In this document: piece after piece, positions 1 to 7,267 of the stretch
How the letters are laid out: each line of letters opens with the position of its first letter
How positions within the stretch are numbered: position 1 is the stretch's first letter
Origin: DATLYH01 sp035575035
Lineage (GTDB): Bacteria > Planctomycetota > Planctomycetia > Gemmatales > Gemmataceae
Assembly: GCA_035575035.1 (NCBI GenBank)
Contig: DATLYH010000348.1
Coordinates: forward strand, 1-43,111
Reading direction: 5' to 3'
DNA: 43,111 nucleotides
Program-made: the position numbers and the translations under genes
Notes under the pieces: generated by a model
What the model saw: the letters and a program-made list of their open reading frames with translations, nothing else
Database searches by the model: none
What the model was told of the DNA's origin: nothing

Positions 1-1158
1 GTAGAGGTAGTAGGCCCGGTTCCAGACCGCCTCGAAGTTGGTCGGGTTGTTCTGGTTGAGGAAGAACTGATAGTTCTCGGCCCAGTTGGTGCTGTGGGCA
101 TCGCCGAGCATCCCCAGGGCGTTGGCCTCGGGCATGTTGTACCCCTTGGCCATCAGGCTAGCGACCTTCTTGCGGGCCGCCTCGCTCTTCAGCTCGACCA
201 TGGCGTCGAAGATGCCGCGGACCAGCCCCTCGATGATGCCGGGGTGGTCGCGGGCGAAGTCGGCCCGGGCGAACCAGACGTCGGCGATCAGTTTGTTGGC
301 CTCGGCGGTGGTTACCAGCATGCGGTTGCCCGGGAGGTCCTTGAGGTTGTAGATGTCGGGGGCCCAGCTGACGCAGCCGGCGATGTCCTTCTGGGCATTG
401 AAGGCGGCCGCGGCCTGGAAGGCGTCCTCGGTGAAGACCCACTGCACCTCGGACGGCTGCACCCCGCCATAGACCAGCATGTTCAGGGCAAAGTAGTGCG
501 ACGGCGAGTTCTGGGCCAGCACCAGCTTCTTGCCGCGCAGGTCGGCCACCGTCTTGATGTAGTCGCGGACGACGATGCCATCACCGCCGTTGGACCAGTC
601 CACCTGTTGGTAGATGCGCGGCATGATCCGCGGGTCCCGCGGCTTGCCTTGCTTGTCCACGAACGACTCCATGAACAGCGGGACCATGTCGAGAGTGGCC
701 CAGCCGATGTGGATGTCGCCGGAGGCGTAGGCATCGCGCATCTTGACCGGGTCGTCGATCAGCACCAACTCGACCTTGAACGGCTTCCCCTCCGACTCGG
801 GGTTCGGCCATTCCTTGGCCGCCTGAAAACCGTTGTTGGCGTAGATGATGGGGGCCCAGCCGGCCCAGACGTTGATGGCGAAGCGGACGGTATTGTCGTT
901 CATCGGCTTGTAGGCCGAGATGGCTGGCACGTCCGGCAGCACTTGGGCCGGCACATACTTGTACTCCTTGACGGTGGTGGGACTTCCCGTGCCGGGCTGC
1001 TCGACTTTCTCGGCGAATTCCTTGAGGTCGATGTCCGGGGCGGTGGTGGGGGCCTTGGGGGCAAGGATGTCACTGCGCCAGACGGCGAAGGCGATCAGGG
1101 CGACGACAACCAGGCCGACTGCGACATAGAAGGCAGGTTTGGGCTGTCCGGCGGCCAT
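1..1158 (-). CDS. NitT/TauT-type ABC transporter substrate-binding protein, membrane-anchored (3' end cut by window edge)
   Basis: Reads open through base 1, so the first 386 residues are seen and the C-terminus is missing. The N-terminus has one hydrophobic segment (about residues 10-26, core VAVGLVVVALIAF) with no lipobox or clear signal-peptidase site, so the protein is probably anchored in the membrane. The rest resembles periplasmic binding proteins of the NMT1/TauA/NitT class: NVWAGWAPIIYANNGF near residue 96, IGWATLDMVPLF near 152, and a two-lobe pattern continuing to the edge. The start has a strong GGAGGA ribosome site 8 bases upstream and lies 15 bp behind the VWA gene, so it is the last visible gene of the PspA/AAA+/VWA operon. 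The ligand cannot be told. An ABC permease might follow beyond the edge. Fold is fairly sure; an actual transport role is inference. Confidence 0.8.
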   Translation of the reverse strand, partial: MAAGQPKPAFYVAVGLVVVALIAFAVWRSDILAPKAPTTAPDIDLKEFAEKVEQPGTGSPTTVKEYKYVPAQVLPDVPAISAYKPMNDNTVRFAINVWAGWAPIIYANNGFQAAKEWPNPESEGKPFKVELVLIDDPVKMRDAYASGDIHIGWATLDMVPLFMESFVDKQGKPRDPRIMPRIYQQVDWSNGGDGIVVRDYIKTVADLRGKKLVLAQNSPSHYFALNMLVYGGVQPSEVQWVFTEDAFQAAAAFNAQKDIAGCVSWAPDIYNLKDLPGNRMLVTTAEANKLIADVWFARADFARDHPGIIEGLVRGIFDAMVELKSEAARKKVASLMAKGYNMPEANALGMLGDAHSTNWAENYQFFLNQNNPTNFEAVWNRAYYLY

Positions 1159-1173
1159 GGGATGCTTCCTCCG

Positions 1174-1980
1174 TTATTTCTTCTGGGTTTCTTCTTCTTT
1201 CTCGACCAGAATGCGCTCCTGGTAGATCTTCTCCAACTCGGTCTGCAATCGGGCGCCGTCGTCGGCCTGGACCACGTGGCCGTTGACCTCCTTGAGGAAG
1301 TCGAACTGGCGGGCTGAGGTGTCGAAGGCGACGAATTGCAATTCCACCTCCCCTTCGGTCCGGGCGTGGAGATGGCGGGCGATCCAGTCGGGCGGCGGGC
1401 CGGTGGTGTTCTCGCCATCGGTGACGCAGACGATGAACTTGCGCAGGCAGCCGGAACGGTACAGCGCCTTGAAGCCGGCCTCCAGCGCCTTGCCAATGGC
1501 GGTGCCACTGTTGGGCGGCGGCAGCCGGTCCAGCGCCTGCCGCGCCTTGGCGGCGTCAAAGTCGCCCATCGGCAGGACCTCGCTGACCGAACTGTTGAAG
1601 GAGTACATGGCCATCTGCAGGTTGGCCTTGGGGTGGGCCTTTTTCCAGGCATCGGTGGAGGCGATGATGTGCTCCAGCGCTTCGCGGGCAATCTGGTGCT
1701 TGGGCCGCTTCTGGCCCGCCTTGTCCTTGACGGCCTGCCCCATGCTGCCGGAGGTATCGACCAGGACCACCACTGCGGTGCCGAGGCGGGGCTCGGCCTT
1801 GAACAGGTCGATGGAGTAGGTGCCCGGCGGCGGCATCTTGACGGGCGAGGCGGAAGGCGGGCCGGACGGCGGCCGGGAAGTGCTCCTCTTGTCGCAGCCG
1901 CTCGCCAGCGCCAGGCAGAGTCCGAGGGACGCCGCCACGGCGAGCCGGGCGGACCATGTGCGGAACACGGGGCGGTTCAT
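1174..1980 (-). CDS. VWA-domain lipoprotein
   Basis: 268 residues with a lipoprotein signal peptide ending in the lipobox LASG-C (lipidated Cys29), so it should be exported and membrane-anchored. The VWA domain keeps a full MIDAS metal site: DTSGS at residues 75-79, a Thr in SGTAIGKAL, and an Asp in VTDGEN. It should therefore bind Mg2+ or Mn2+ and a partner protein. A short Ser/Pro-rich linker separates the lipid anchor from the domain, and the tail is acidic and helical with EKEEE. It sits 15 bp upstream of the substrate-binding protein gene and downstream of the helical protein gene, consistent with one transcript. VWA proteins often partner with AAA+ ATPases, and one lies two genes upstream. 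The partner is not known from sequence. Confidence 0.88.
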   Translation of the reverse strand: MNRPVFRTWSARLAVAASLGLCLALASGCDKRSTSRPPSGPPSASPVKMPPPGTYSIDLFKAEPRLGTAVVVLVDTSGSMGQAVKDKAGQKRPKHQIAREALEHIIASTDAWKKAHPKANLQMAMYSFNSSVSEVLPMGDFDAAKARQALDRLPPPNSGTAIGKALEAGFKALYRSGCLRKFIVCVTDGENTTGPPPDWIARHLHARTEGEVELQFVAFDTSARQFDFLKEVNGHVVQADDGARLQTELEKIYQERILVEKEEETQKK

Positions 1981-2047
1981 CGGGGCATCTCCGCGAAGTT
2001 AGGTGAAGAGTCCGGCGCGGCCGCCTTGGGCTCTCCGCCGGACCCCT

Positions 2048-2368
2048 CTAACCACGGAACTTGGTCTTGGGCCGGGCCTCTTGCATCATGAAAAGGGTCT
2101 GCATCAGATCGTAGGCGGTCAACTCGCACAGCAGCCGGGTGACTTTCTCGTGCAGTGCGTCGTCCAGCTGCGGCTCGATCTCCTTCATCAGGTTGACCAG
2201 CCGGGCTTCCTGGTCGCGGATTTCCTTCTCCTCCACCTTGCCGTCCGCCATCGTTTGCAGGAACGAATCGAGCTGGCGGGCATAGGTTTCAATCAACGGC
2301 GCCTGTGATTTCTCGTCGAACCAGCTGGCGCGCTTGCCCGGCTTGCCGCTCTCAACCTTTTTCGCCAT
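2048..2368 (-). CDS. Small helical protein of the PspA/AAA+/VWA operon
   Basis: 106 residues, no signal peptide and no membrane segment. The start has an excellent GAGGAG ribosome site 7 bases upstream. After a basic N-terminus (MAKKVESGKPGKR) it is rich in charged residues and looks almost entirely helical, with runs such as LIETYARQLDSFLQTM and QEARLVNLMKEIEPQL. I do not recognise the family. It lies between the AAA+ ATPase and VWA lipoprotein genes, about 80 bp and 67 bp from them, on the same strand. A cytoplasmic adaptor or regulator for the ATPase or PspA is a reasonable guess from size, predicted helicity and position, but nothing in the sequence proves it. Confidence 0.75.
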   Translation of the reverse strand: MAKKVESGKPGKRASWFDEKSQAPLIETYARQLDSFLQTMADGKVEEKEIRDQEARLVNLMKEIEPQLDDALHEKVTRLLCELTAYDLMQTLFMMQEARPKTKFRG

Positions 2369-2446
2369 GGATCACTCCTCAATAAATCTTTCGCTTGACG
2401 GACGGAGTTATTGACCGGCCTGCGGGTAAGTCCCGTCTGGCGGGGC

Positions 2447-4285
2447 CTACTCCTCCAATAGCTGCCGGATGGCCACGAACCGTTCCTGCAGCCGGCTGCG
2501 GCCGCCGGGCTGGGCTACCTTTTCGCGCCAGTGCGGCGGCAAGAAGTTGAGCTGGGTGCATTCCAGCACCGCCGCCAATTCCTGCATCTCCTTCTCCAGC
2601 CCCTGGGCCGACGGGATGAAATCGTTGACCGCCTCTTCCAGGTCGGCTTTCGTCACCTGCGGCCGGCCGGCCGCCAGCGCCCGCCGCCGGGCACTAATGA
2701 CGATGCTCTCGATGTCCGAACCGCTGAGGTGGCGGTCCGGGCTGACGGCCGGCAGCATCTCCGGGGTCAACGGCACCTTGTTCTTCCGCCCCATTACCAG
2801 GAACATCTCGCGGATCTCGGCCTCCTCGTAGGGGTAGAACATCGGGATGTGGACCTCGGCCCGCCCCTGTCGCTTCAGGTCGATCGGCAGCAGGTCCGGC
2901 CGGGAGGTCAAGAGCATCCAGACGATCCGGCCGCGGTAGCGGGTGTCCCCCATCTGGCTGGCGATCATCGAGAAGACCCGGCTGGAGGTGCCCGAGTCCC
3001 CCTCGGCCTCGCGCGTGCCCAGGGCGGCGTCGGCCTCGTCGATCAGCACCACCACTGGACCGAGGGAGCGGAGCACGGTCAGCACTTGCTCCAGGTTCCC
3101 TTCGGTCTCACCGACGTACTTGGAGCGGAAGTTGCGGAGCTTGACGCAGGGGATGCCGATGGAGCCAGCGTAGCACTCGGCCAAAAACGATTTGCCGGTG
3201 CCGACCGGGCCGCACAGCAGGTAGCCCATCGGGGCGGCGTCAAGCTGGCCGCGTGACAGCAGCTCGGCGTCTTGCCGCAGCCGGTCCTTGGCCGCCTGCT
3301 GCCCGACCACCAGGTCGAGGGTGTGCTTGGGCTCGATGAACTCCAGGAGCCCCCGGCACTGCCGCTCGATGAGCGTCTTTTTGAGCTGGCGGAAGCGGGT
3401 GCCGTCCACGCGCTTGCCACCCTTGCCCTGCGAAAGCAGGACGTTCAGGCTGAGCAGGCTCAGGCCGTTGGACAGCTCGGCCAACTCGGCGGCGGTGAAT
3501 CCTCCCCCCTCACTCCTCCCCCCCGCTTCGGGGGAGAGGGGTTGGGGGTGAGGGGGCAAAGCCCACTGGCAGAAGCGCTCGCGCTCGGTCCGGTCGGGCA
3601 GCGGGATCTCGATGGCGGCGACGTGGGGGCTCTGCACCAGGCGGTCGTTGACGTCGGCCAGCCGGTCAGCGATCAGGCAGAAGGCAATGTTGACGCGCTT
3701 GAAATACGGGTTCTGGGCCCAGCCGAGCAGCCGGACCAGGTTGGTACTCTGGCCGCGCGCCAGCTGGGGAAGGTCGGAGGAAGGGACCAGGTACTGGGCA
3801 TAGTCGAAGATGATGGCGATCTCTTTTTGCCGGGCCGGGTCCTCCTCCAGCAGGTTGCGTTCCAGATAGCGGTCAAGCAGCAGCAGGAGGTTCTCGGGGT
3901 CGCGCGGCCAGGAGCCGGGATCGCCCAGCCGGGCCGTCAGCGCCTGGACCATCGCCTGCAAGCGCTTGCCGTCGCCGCCGGCCAGGGGGCGCAGGCCCTT
4001 GGCCAGGTCGTACTGCAGCACGATGTCCCAGGAGCCGAACACCTGCGACGCCAGGAATTCGGTCAGGTTGCAGTAGCGGTCCCGATCGCCCCCCTCAGCC
4101 TTCCCCTCTCCCCCCGAGGAGGGAGAGGGGACGGGGCAACGGATCAGGTCATGGACGTTGCCATGCAAGATGAACAGACAGGTGGTCCCCGCGAAGTAGA
4201 GGTCGGCCAACTCGCGCGCCCAGGCGGGATACCAGGCAGGCAGCTCGGGAGCGCGGCCGGCGTGATCGGGGGCCGGTTTTTCCAT
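2447..4285 (-). CDS. AAA+ ATPase with degenerate N-terminal ATPase-like domain, paired with PspA
   Basis: About 612 residues from the ATG at 4285. The frame is open further upstream, but that part reads through the out-of-frame PspA gene and looks non-coding, so I reject it. The C-terminal domain is a classic AAA module: Walker A GPVGTGKS (residues 359-366), Walker B VVVLIDEAD (about 411-419), a sensor-1 region LLTSRPDL, an arginine-rich RQGRAE and a helical lid. The N-terminal half has a Walker-B-like AIIFDYAQY (about 157-165) but no P-loop, so it looks like a decayed ATPase domain. Such tandem layouts occur in Ycf46-like AAA proteins; that link is tentative. Two palindromic repeats sit in frame (residues about 50-68 and 245-261). 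No good ribosome site precedes 4285, so the start is the weak point. Lying next to PspA, it could remodel PspA polymers. Confidence 0.85.
   Translation of the reverse strand: MEKPAPDHAGRAPELPAWYPAWARELADLYFAGTTCLFILHGNVHDLIRCPVPSPSSGGEGKAEGGDRDRYCNLTEFLASQVFGSWDIVLQYDLAKGLRPLAGGDGKRLQAMVQALTARLGDPGSWPRDPENLLLLLDRYLERNLLEEDPARQKEIAIIFDYAQYLVPSSDLPQLARGQSTNLVRLLGWAQNPYFKRVNIAFCLIADRLADVNDRLVQSPHVAAIEIPLPDRTERERFCQWALPPHPQPLSPEAGGRSEGGGFTAAELAELSNGLSLLSLNVLLSQGKGGKRVDGTRFRQLKKTLIERQCRGLLEFIEPKHTLDLVVGQQAAKDRLRQDAELLSRGQLDAAPMGYLLCGPVGTGKSFLAECYAGSIGIPCVKLRNFRSKYVGETEGNLEQVLTVLRSLGPVVVLIDEADAALGTREAEGDSGTSSRVFSMIASQMGDTRYRGRIVWMLLTSRPDLLPIDLKRQGRAEVHIPMFYPYEEAEIREMFLVMGRKNKVPLTPEMLPAVSPDRHLSGSDIESIVISARRRALAAGRPQVTKADLEEAVNDFIPSAQGLEKEMQELAAVLECTQLNFLPPHWREKVAQPGGRSRLQERFVAIRQLLEE
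3501..3556. repeat. GC-rich palindromic element inside the AAA+ gene (copy A)
   Basis: Imperfect palindrome: a C-rich arm (CCCCCCTCACTCCTCCCCCC), a short centre and a G-rich arm (GGGGAGAGGGGTTGGGGGTG). It belongs to the same family as the copies near 4088, 41947 and 42355. Here it is read in frame on the minus strand as PHPQPLSPEAGG plus a Gly-rich tail, in a linker between the two halves of the ATPase. The peptide is low-complexity and unlike the flanking AAA sequence, which marks it as an insertion. Confidence 0.8.
4088..4137. repeat. GC-rich palindromic element inside the AAA+ gene (copy B, degenerate)
   Basis: Related to the other palindromes (CCCTC...TTCCCCTCTCCCCCC followed by GGGAGAGGGG), but the arms have diverged. 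It is read in frame on the minus strand as PVPSPSSGGEGKAEGG, at about residue 50 of the ATPase, just after LFILHGNVHDLIR. It is the second in-frame insertion in this gene. Confidence 0.7.
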
Positions 4286-4367
4286 CACGGGCGGCTTGTC
4301 CGAGGTCGTGGGCACGGGGGTAGCCTCAGGGCGAACGAGCAGTGCTCCCACAGAAACGGCGGCCTTT

Positions 4368-4421
4368 GCCGCTTGCGGCTTAGCGTTCGGCCCGGGGCAG
4401 CGGCACTCAACCGCAAGCGGC
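4368..4421. repeat. Inverted repeat GCCGCTTGCGG / CCGCAAGCGGC between PspA and AAA+ genes
   Basis: Perfect 11-bp arms at 4368-4378 and 4411-4421 around a 32-base centre that contains TTAGCG. Related units occur at 13904-13932 and 26825-26858, so this is a dispersed intergenic repeat. It lies within the operon and has no T-tract, so it is more likely an mRNA-stability or processing hairpin, or a neutral repeat, than a terminator. Confidence 0.65.
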
Positions 4422-4439
4422 GAGGAAGACCATCTCGGC

Positions 4440-5198
4440 TTAACTCTGCTTGGCGGTTTCCTTGACGGCAGTGGCGGGGCCGAGTTCCTTGGCCGCCTCG
4501 GCGACTTTGCCGGTCTCGGGCGTGACCAGGCCCATCTGGATCTCGAACTCGCGCAGGGCCTGGTCGGCCAGGGCCTTCTCCATGGCCTGCTCGCGCCGAA
4601 TCTCTTCCATCCCCTCGCCGGACAGGTCGGCGGCAACGCGGGCCTTGGCGCGGTTGCGGTCGATCTGTTCCTGCAAGACCTGCTCGATCTGGCCAAAGTC
4701 GGTGGTGATATCGACGTTGAGGGTCTGGGCCACCTTGGCCATCTCGGCCTCGGCCCGGCTCATTTTTAGCTCGGCGTCGTACTTGTGGATCTTCTCGCGG
4801 AGCTGGGCCAGCTTGTGGCTGGCGTGCTTGATCTTGTCGAGGTGGTTGTTGTAGGCCTGCTCGTGCATTTGCAGCTGGGTTTCGTTCTCCTGCAACTCCT
4901 TCTTGGCTTTTTGCAAGTCGAGGGCGAACTTGGCGGCGGTTTCGCGGTCGCCGGCGCTCAGGTAGGCCTTGACCCGGGCCTCCAGGTTAACGACCTGGGC
5001 CTTGTTGGCGTTCACCTGGCGGGTCACGCGATCGACCAGGGCGCGGTACTGCTCAAGGCCCTCGCGCCCCTGCTTGACCTGCTCGACCGCCAGGTCGTAC
5101 TCATACTGCAGCTGGGCGATGGGGTCGGCGGTCCAGAAGAAGTTGGCGAGCTTGTTGAGTTGGGCCTTCAGCGCACGCCAGAGCTTGCCGAAGATCAT
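4440..5198 (-). CDS. pspA: PspA/IM30 (Vipp1) family membrane-remodelling protein
   Basis: 252 residues, predicted almost wholly helical coiled coil. Family hallmarks are the amphipathic N-terminal helix (MIFGKLWRALKAQLNKLANF), a DPIAQLQYEYDLAVEQVKQG stretch, and long heptad helices with the usual Gln/Glu/Lys/Ala bias. PspA and Vipp1 are bacterial ESCRT-III superfamily proteins that polymerise on and repair the inner membrane. The frame is open upstream to 5309, but the first 37 residues of that reading overlap the promoter, and the amphipathic helix normally begins the protein, so I start at 5198. It is the first gene of the operon and precedes an AAA+ ATPase. Family assignment is strong; the partnership with the ATPase is inference. 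Confidence 0.92.
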   Translation of the reverse strand: MIFGKLWRALKAQLNKLANFFWTADPIAQLQYEYDLAVEQVKQGREGLEQYRALVDRVTRQVNANKAQVVNLEARVKAYLSAGDRETAAKFALDLQKAKKELQENETQLQMHEQAYNNHLDKIKHASHKLAQLREKIHKYDAELKMSRAEAEMAKVAQTLNVDITTDFGQIEQVLQEQIDRNRAKARVAADLSGEGMEEIRREQAMEKALADQALREFEIQMGLVTPETGKVAEAAKELGPATAVKETAKQS

Positions 5199-5311
5199 CG
5201 TTGCACCGACCTTTCTTGCCAAGAGGATGTGAGAGCCGCGAGTAGTGTAATCGGCCCCGGCCTGTGAGCAAGCCGCAACTATGAGCCGGCTTTTATGGAA
5301 ATCAATCACCC

Positions 5312-5341
5312 TCTATAACATTCGGTCCGGGAGGCTGTCAA
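5312..5341 (-). promoter_or_regulatory. Sigma-70-type promoter of the PspA operon
   Basis: Minus strand: TTGACA (5336-5341), an 18-base spacer, then TATAGA (5312-5317); reading TTATAG instead gives a 17-base spacer. The -35 box is a perfect consensus match. Transcription would start near 5305, leaving a leader of about 107 bases before the pspA ATG. A start near 5309 would fall at or before the transcript's 5' end, which supports the start at 5198. Confidence 0.65.
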
Positions 5342-5517
5342 TTAGCCGGCGAGGACATTTTTTTCCGCGCCGGCCGTCCTGCCCGGGCCTGTTCCCCCGC
5401 AGCTGAGCCCCCGGCGATGGGCCCTTCCTTCTGCCTGCCCGATATGCGAAGATAGTCGGGCCGTGAAACACCCCAGTCCGCAGGATGGACCCCCGGGTGG
5501 CGGGACACGAGGACCGC

Positions 5518-5641
5518 CCGGAGCGTCAGCGACGGGACGACTCTATCCCGTCGCTGACGCTCCGGGCTCTGAAAGTGGAATTGTCAGCGACGGGACGACT
5601 CTATCCCGTCGCTGACGCTCCGGGCTCTGAAAGTGGAATTG
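5518..5641. repeat. Perfect 58-bp tandem duplication containing hairpins
   Basis: Two identical 58-bp units, 5526-5583 and 5584-5641, lie directly upstream of the metallophosphoesterase gene. The first forms a perfect 18-bp hairpin (arms 5520-5537 and 5546-5563; GGAGCGTCAGCGACGGGA and its complement) with an 8-base loop. The core GTCGC-T/G-GACGCTCCGGGCTC recurs in the 29-bp array at 41024-41165. The rest of the 5342-5675 intergenic stretch is GC-rich with nothing else I can name. Confidence 0.9.
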
Positions 5642-5675
5642 GTTGATTCAGAGCGGCGACCCGCTGGAGTGAATC

Positions 5676-6938
5676 ATGAGACGTCTGATCGTAGGGCTGC
5701 TGGCCGTCGGCTTGGTGGTGACGGCCGTGGCGTTTTCCGGTGTCAAGAATCCGTCCGTCGAGCTGCGGTTGGTGCAGGAGGAGAAGAACCCCTGGAACCA
5801 TCTGCGGCTGAACAACGACCCGGGCGACTTCCAGTTCGCCTTCGTCAGCGACCGGACCGGCGGCCACCGAGCCCAGGTCTTCTCGCGGGCCGTCGAGCAG
5901 CTCAACCTGCTCCAGCCGGAGTTCGTGGTGTCGGTCGGCGATCTGATCGAGGGGGGCAAGCGGGAGCCGGACAAACTCCAGGCGGAATGGAAGGAGTTCC
6001 GCGGCTTCATCGAGCGGCTGCAAATGCCGTTCTTCTACGTCCCCGGCAATCACGACCTGAGCAACGCCGTCCAGGACCAGCTGTGGCAGGAAATGTTTGG
6101 GAGACGCTACTACCACTTCGTCTACCGCAACGTCCTCTTCTGCCTGATGAACAGCGAGGACCCGCCCGGCGTCGGCGAAGGGCACTTCTCCGACGAGCAG
6201 ATCAACTACTTCAAGCGTGTGCTGGAGGAGAACAACCAAGTACGCTGGACGATCGTGGTGATGCACAAGCCGGTCTGGGCGGTGGCCAACGTGGAGAAGA
6301 CCAACTGGCTGGAGATGGAGAAGGCACTGGCGGATCGGCCCTACACCGTCTTCGCGGGGCACCGGCACGTTTACAAGAAGTACGTCCGCAACGGCCGGCG
6401 CTACTACCAGCTGGCGACGACGGGAGGCTCCAGCAAGATGCGCGGCGTGCGCTACGGCGAGTTCGACCATGTGGTCTGGGTGACGATGAAGAAGGACGGC
6501 CCAATCCTGGCCAACATCCTGGTCGAGGGAATTTTCCCCGAGGACCTGAAGATGCCGCAGACCGACGAGCCGGCCCATCCGCGGAGGACCCAGCCGGTGC
6601 AGCCGGTCCGCGGCCGGGTGCTGCTCGACGGCAAGCCGATCGCGGACGCCCACGTCGTCTTCCATGAGCAGAAGCCCGGGGCGGTGCGGCCGCTGCGGCT
6701 TGATGCCTACACCGAGGCGGACGGCACTTTCGTACTGACCACCTACGACCGTCATGATGGAGCGCCGGCCGGCGAGTATGTGGTGACGCTGGTCTGGCAG
6801 AAACCGGATCCGACCGACCCGGACAAGCTCGGCCCCAACCTGCTGCCCGAGCGCTACGCCAAGCCGGCGACTTCGCCGCTGCGGTTCACGGTGAAAGAAG
6901 GGACCAATGACCTGGTTATCGAGGTGAAGTCCCGGTAA
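5676..6938 (+). CDS. Secreted calcineurin-like metallophosphoesterase with C-terminal carboxypeptidase-regulatory-like domain
   Basis: 420 residues with an N-terminal hydrophobic signal or anchor (LIVGLLAVGLVVTAVAF), so it acts outside the cytoplasm. The metallophosphoesterase blocks appear in order: SDRTGGH, VGDLIEGG, GNHD, MHKP and GHRH, giving most of a two-metal centre. The first block has Thr where the common D-x-H has His; this may be a subfamily trait. After about residue 300 there is a separate beta domain (VRGRVLLDGKPIADAHVVF...DGTFVLTTYD) of the transthyretin/carboxypeptidase-regulatory kind seen in many planctomycete exported proteins. GGAG lies 7 bases before the ATG. It stands alone, just downstream of the 58-bp tandem repeats. 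Substrate unknown: a phosphodiester, nucleotide or lipid phosphate are all possible. Confidence 0.88.
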   Translation: MRRLIVGLLAVGLVVTAVAFSGVKNPSVELRLVQEEKNPWNHLRLNNDPGDFQFAFVSDRTGGHRAQVFSRAVEQLNLLQPEFVVSVGDLIEGGKREPDKLQAEWKEFRGFIERLQMPFFYVPGNHDLSNAVQDQLWQEMFGRRYYHFVYRNVLFCLMNSEDPPGVGEGHFSDEQINYFKRVLEENNQVRWTIVVMHKPVWAVANVEKTNWLEMEKALADRPYTVFAGHRHVYKKYVRNGRRYYQLATTGGSSKMRGVRYGEFDHVVWVTMKKDGPILANILVEGIFPEDLKMPQTDEPAHPRRTQPVQPVRGRVLLDGKPIADAHVVFHEQKPGAVRPLRLDAYTEADGTFVLTTYDRHDGAPAGEYVVTLVWQKPDPTDPDKLGPNLLPERYAKPATSPLRFTVKEGTNDLVIEVKSR

Positions 6939-6948
6939 TCCGGCACCC

Positions 6949-6980
6949 CCCCGGGTCCGACACCGGCGCCGGGCCCGGGG
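6949..6980 (+). terminator. GC hairpin after the metallophosphoesterase gene
   Basis: An 11-bp stem, CCCCGGGTCCG (6949-6959) against CGGGCCCGGGG (6970-6980), with one G-T pair and a 10-base loop, starts 10 bases after the stop codon. No T-tract follows, so it may only act as an mRNA 3'-end barrier or with a factor. Confidence 0.35.
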
Positions 6981-7007
6981 ATGCCGATCGTGAAGGATAT
7001 TCCCTTT

Positions 7008-7136
7008 TCAGCGCAACGATATGCTGCTGAGCATGACGCACAGCCATACCAGGGCACTGGCGGAGGCGGCCAGCACCACGAAGGCCAGCGGGCAGGGCCG
7101 GTCGTCCACGGCGCTGCAAGGTCGATCGTCATTCAT
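7008..7136 (-). CDS. Possible 42-residue single-pass membrane peptide
   Basis: A short reading frame inside an otherwise empty 330-bp gap. It starts at ATG 7136 with GAGGTG 6 bases upstream and encodes a charged N-terminus (MNDDRPCSAVDDRPC), then one membrane segment (LAFVVLAASASALVWLCVML) and a short tail. Charged head plus a clean hydrophobic span is typical of small membrane proteins. There are no homologues I know, and with this base composition a chance frame is possible. The rest of the gap up to 7267 holds only a TATAGT-like box near 7185 that could serve either strand. Confidence 0.4.
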   Translation of the reverse strand: MNDDRPCSAVDDRPCPLAFVVLAASASALVWLCVMLSSISLR

Positions 7137-7267
7137 CGGCGCACCTCATCACCCGTCCGGAAGAGTCCTCCCAGAGTCCCAGGTAACTATAGTTCATGAA
7201 TGAGCCCGGTGCCGACCGGCGCGGCTGACAGGCGAGCGGCTCGCGGGAGTGGGCCGGCGTACCCCTC

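Noticed and set aside
94..1317. Long plus-strand frame opposite the substrate-binding protein and VWA genes
   Set aside because: His/Gly/Val-rich shadow of high-G+C coding DNA on the other strand; the minus-strand frames have clear domains and ribosome sites.
4286..4696. N-terminal extension of the AAA ATPase to 4696
   Set aside because: It overlaps pspA out of frame and its translation is Arg/Pro/Ser-rich with no AAA character; start placed at ATG 4285.
5199..5309. Longer PspA starting at 5309
   Set aside because: The reading overlaps the promoter and places 37 residues before the amphipathic helix that normally begins the protein.
5601..6755. Long minus-strand frame opposite the metallophosphoesterase gene
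   Set aside because: Shadow frame; the plus-strand reading has a signal peptide and all phosphoesterase motifs.
7180..7195. Promoter from the TATAGT box
   Set aside because: The box is palindromic and no matching -35 element was found on either strand.
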